Shown here one piece after another: positions 63,738 through 64,000 of a stretch of 64,000 nt of DNA. Position 1 is the first letter of the stretch. Every line of letters starts with the position of its first letter. Origin of the DNA: an uncultured Cellvibrionales bacterium. Lineage in GTDB: Bacteria; Pseudomonadota; Gammaproteobacteria; Pseudomonadales; Porticoccaceae. Where the stretch lies: NCBI GenBank assembly GCA_913031645.1, contig CAJWFB010000001.1:1-64000 (forward strand), read 5' to 3'. The position numbers and the translations under genes are program-made. Under the pieces are notes generated by a model. It saw only the letters and a list, made by a program, of their open reading frames with translations. It had not been told where the DNA came from and ran no database searches.

Positions 63738-64000
63738 TCAGTGTGAAGAACGACGCTTATTTATCTGCCAAAAAACCAAACGGACCATCACATATATGAA
63801 CAAACTGAACGTCATTAGCGCGACAATAGGCGCCGCACCTCTTTGAAAGCCAGTCGCAGGATTGGCGACTAAACCTTCATATAAACTGACGAAGAAAGCT
63901 GGTGCTAGGTGATGATCATCGATATAGGCTGGCACTGGTGTCAAAAGAAACACCGAACTCAATATTAAGAATACATGCCTGATGGATGCAAAACGCAGGT
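63738..64000 (-). CDS. Partial gene for a small membrane protein, start beyond the window
   Basis: The minus-strand frame ending at 63738 stays open to the window edge (at least 86 codons). It shows a signal-like stretch (RHVFLILSSVFLLTPVPAYI), a central polar part (DDHHLAPAFFVSLYEGL) and a C-terminal helix (IVALMTFSLFIYVMVRLVFW) followed by a basic tail. A TTG at 63962 is in frame but sits inside the signal-like stretch, so the true start is probably outside. Family not recognised. It is convergent with the sigma operon. Confidence 0.5.
   Translation of the reverse strand, partial: LRFASIRHVFLILSSVFLLTPVPAYIDDHHLAPAFFVSLYEGLVANPATGFQRGAAPIVALMTFSLFIYVMVRLVFWQINKRRSSH

Noticed and set aside
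1..64000. tRNA, rRNA, CRISPR arrays, insertion sequences, prophage or toxin-antitoxin genes
   Set aside because: Looked for on both strands; no convincing repeats, transposase, integrase or RNA-gene signatures were seen.

Overview
The window comes from a free-living, probably marine gammaproteobacterium of the Pseudomonadales/Cellvibrionales type (SAR92-like is my best guess). The evidence is a set of housekeeping genes in familiar gamma arrangements: cysS-glnS divergent from ppiB-lpxH, dapA-bamC-metallo-beta-lactamase, homodimeric aceE with aceF, fabV as the enoyl-ACP reductase, tusE, cmoM, rsmJ and nhaB. It also carries marine polysaccharide genes (two formylglycine sulfatases, a GH3 enzyme and a GPH-family sugar symporter). 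No rRNA, tRNA, CRISPR array, integrase or transposase was seen. Base composition and codon use look fairly even.

Region by region: 0.2-5.6 kb has a secreted esterase with calcium-binding-type repeats, an MHS-type transporter, a class V aminotransferase-like protein and folD. 5.6-14 kb is a carbohydrate locus. It holds a sulfatase and a GH3 glycosidase on the minus strand, a GPH symporter on the plus strand, a small fragment resembling the N-terminus of a GH43 enzyme, a Nudix-fold regulator whose Nudix box is degenerate, and a second sulfatase. Together these suggest uptake and desulfation of a sulfated, possibly xylose- or glucose-containing algal glycan. 14-24.4 kb returns to housekeeping: an enoyl-CoA hydratase relative, a glycerophosphodiesterase, cysS-glnS, ppiB-lpxH, a BI-1 membrane protein, tusE-phhB-trmA, a DUF2489 protein and rmuC. 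24.5-30.6 kb encodes an AddB-like/AddA-like pair for double-strand-break processing. 30.6-36.3 kb has a DAHP synthase, a membrane J protein, cmoM, dapE, an EamA transporter and rsmJ.

36.3-37.1 kb is a 780-base non-coding stretch with a cluster of DnaA-box sequences. 37-42 kb, all on the minus strand, runs walJ-like, bamC, dapA, lpxL and fabV. 42.4-50 kb has a COG3146 acyltransferase-like gene, gloA, aceF, aceE, a DUF2244 protein and an AI-2E family transporter. Two near-identical palindromes lie upstream of aceE. 50-56.3 kb has bepA, nadA preceded by an overlooked 38-residue membrane protein, a CPA2 antiporter, sohB and nudC. 56.3-64 kb has nhaB behind a structured leader, fadD, a MoxR ATPase/VWA pair, and a DUF6249 / ECF sigma / small membrane protein operon. 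A partial membrane-protein gene runs off the right edge.

The observations most worth following up are regulatory. A textbook intrinsic-terminator hairpin lies inside the lpxH coding sequence just after ppiB. A paired palindromic operator lies upstream of aceE. A nested hairpin with a U-tract precedes nhaB. DnaA boxes are clustered away from any replication gene. The glycan locus has a degenerate-Nudix regulator with its own candidate operator. I found no clearly new multi-gene defence or mobile system.
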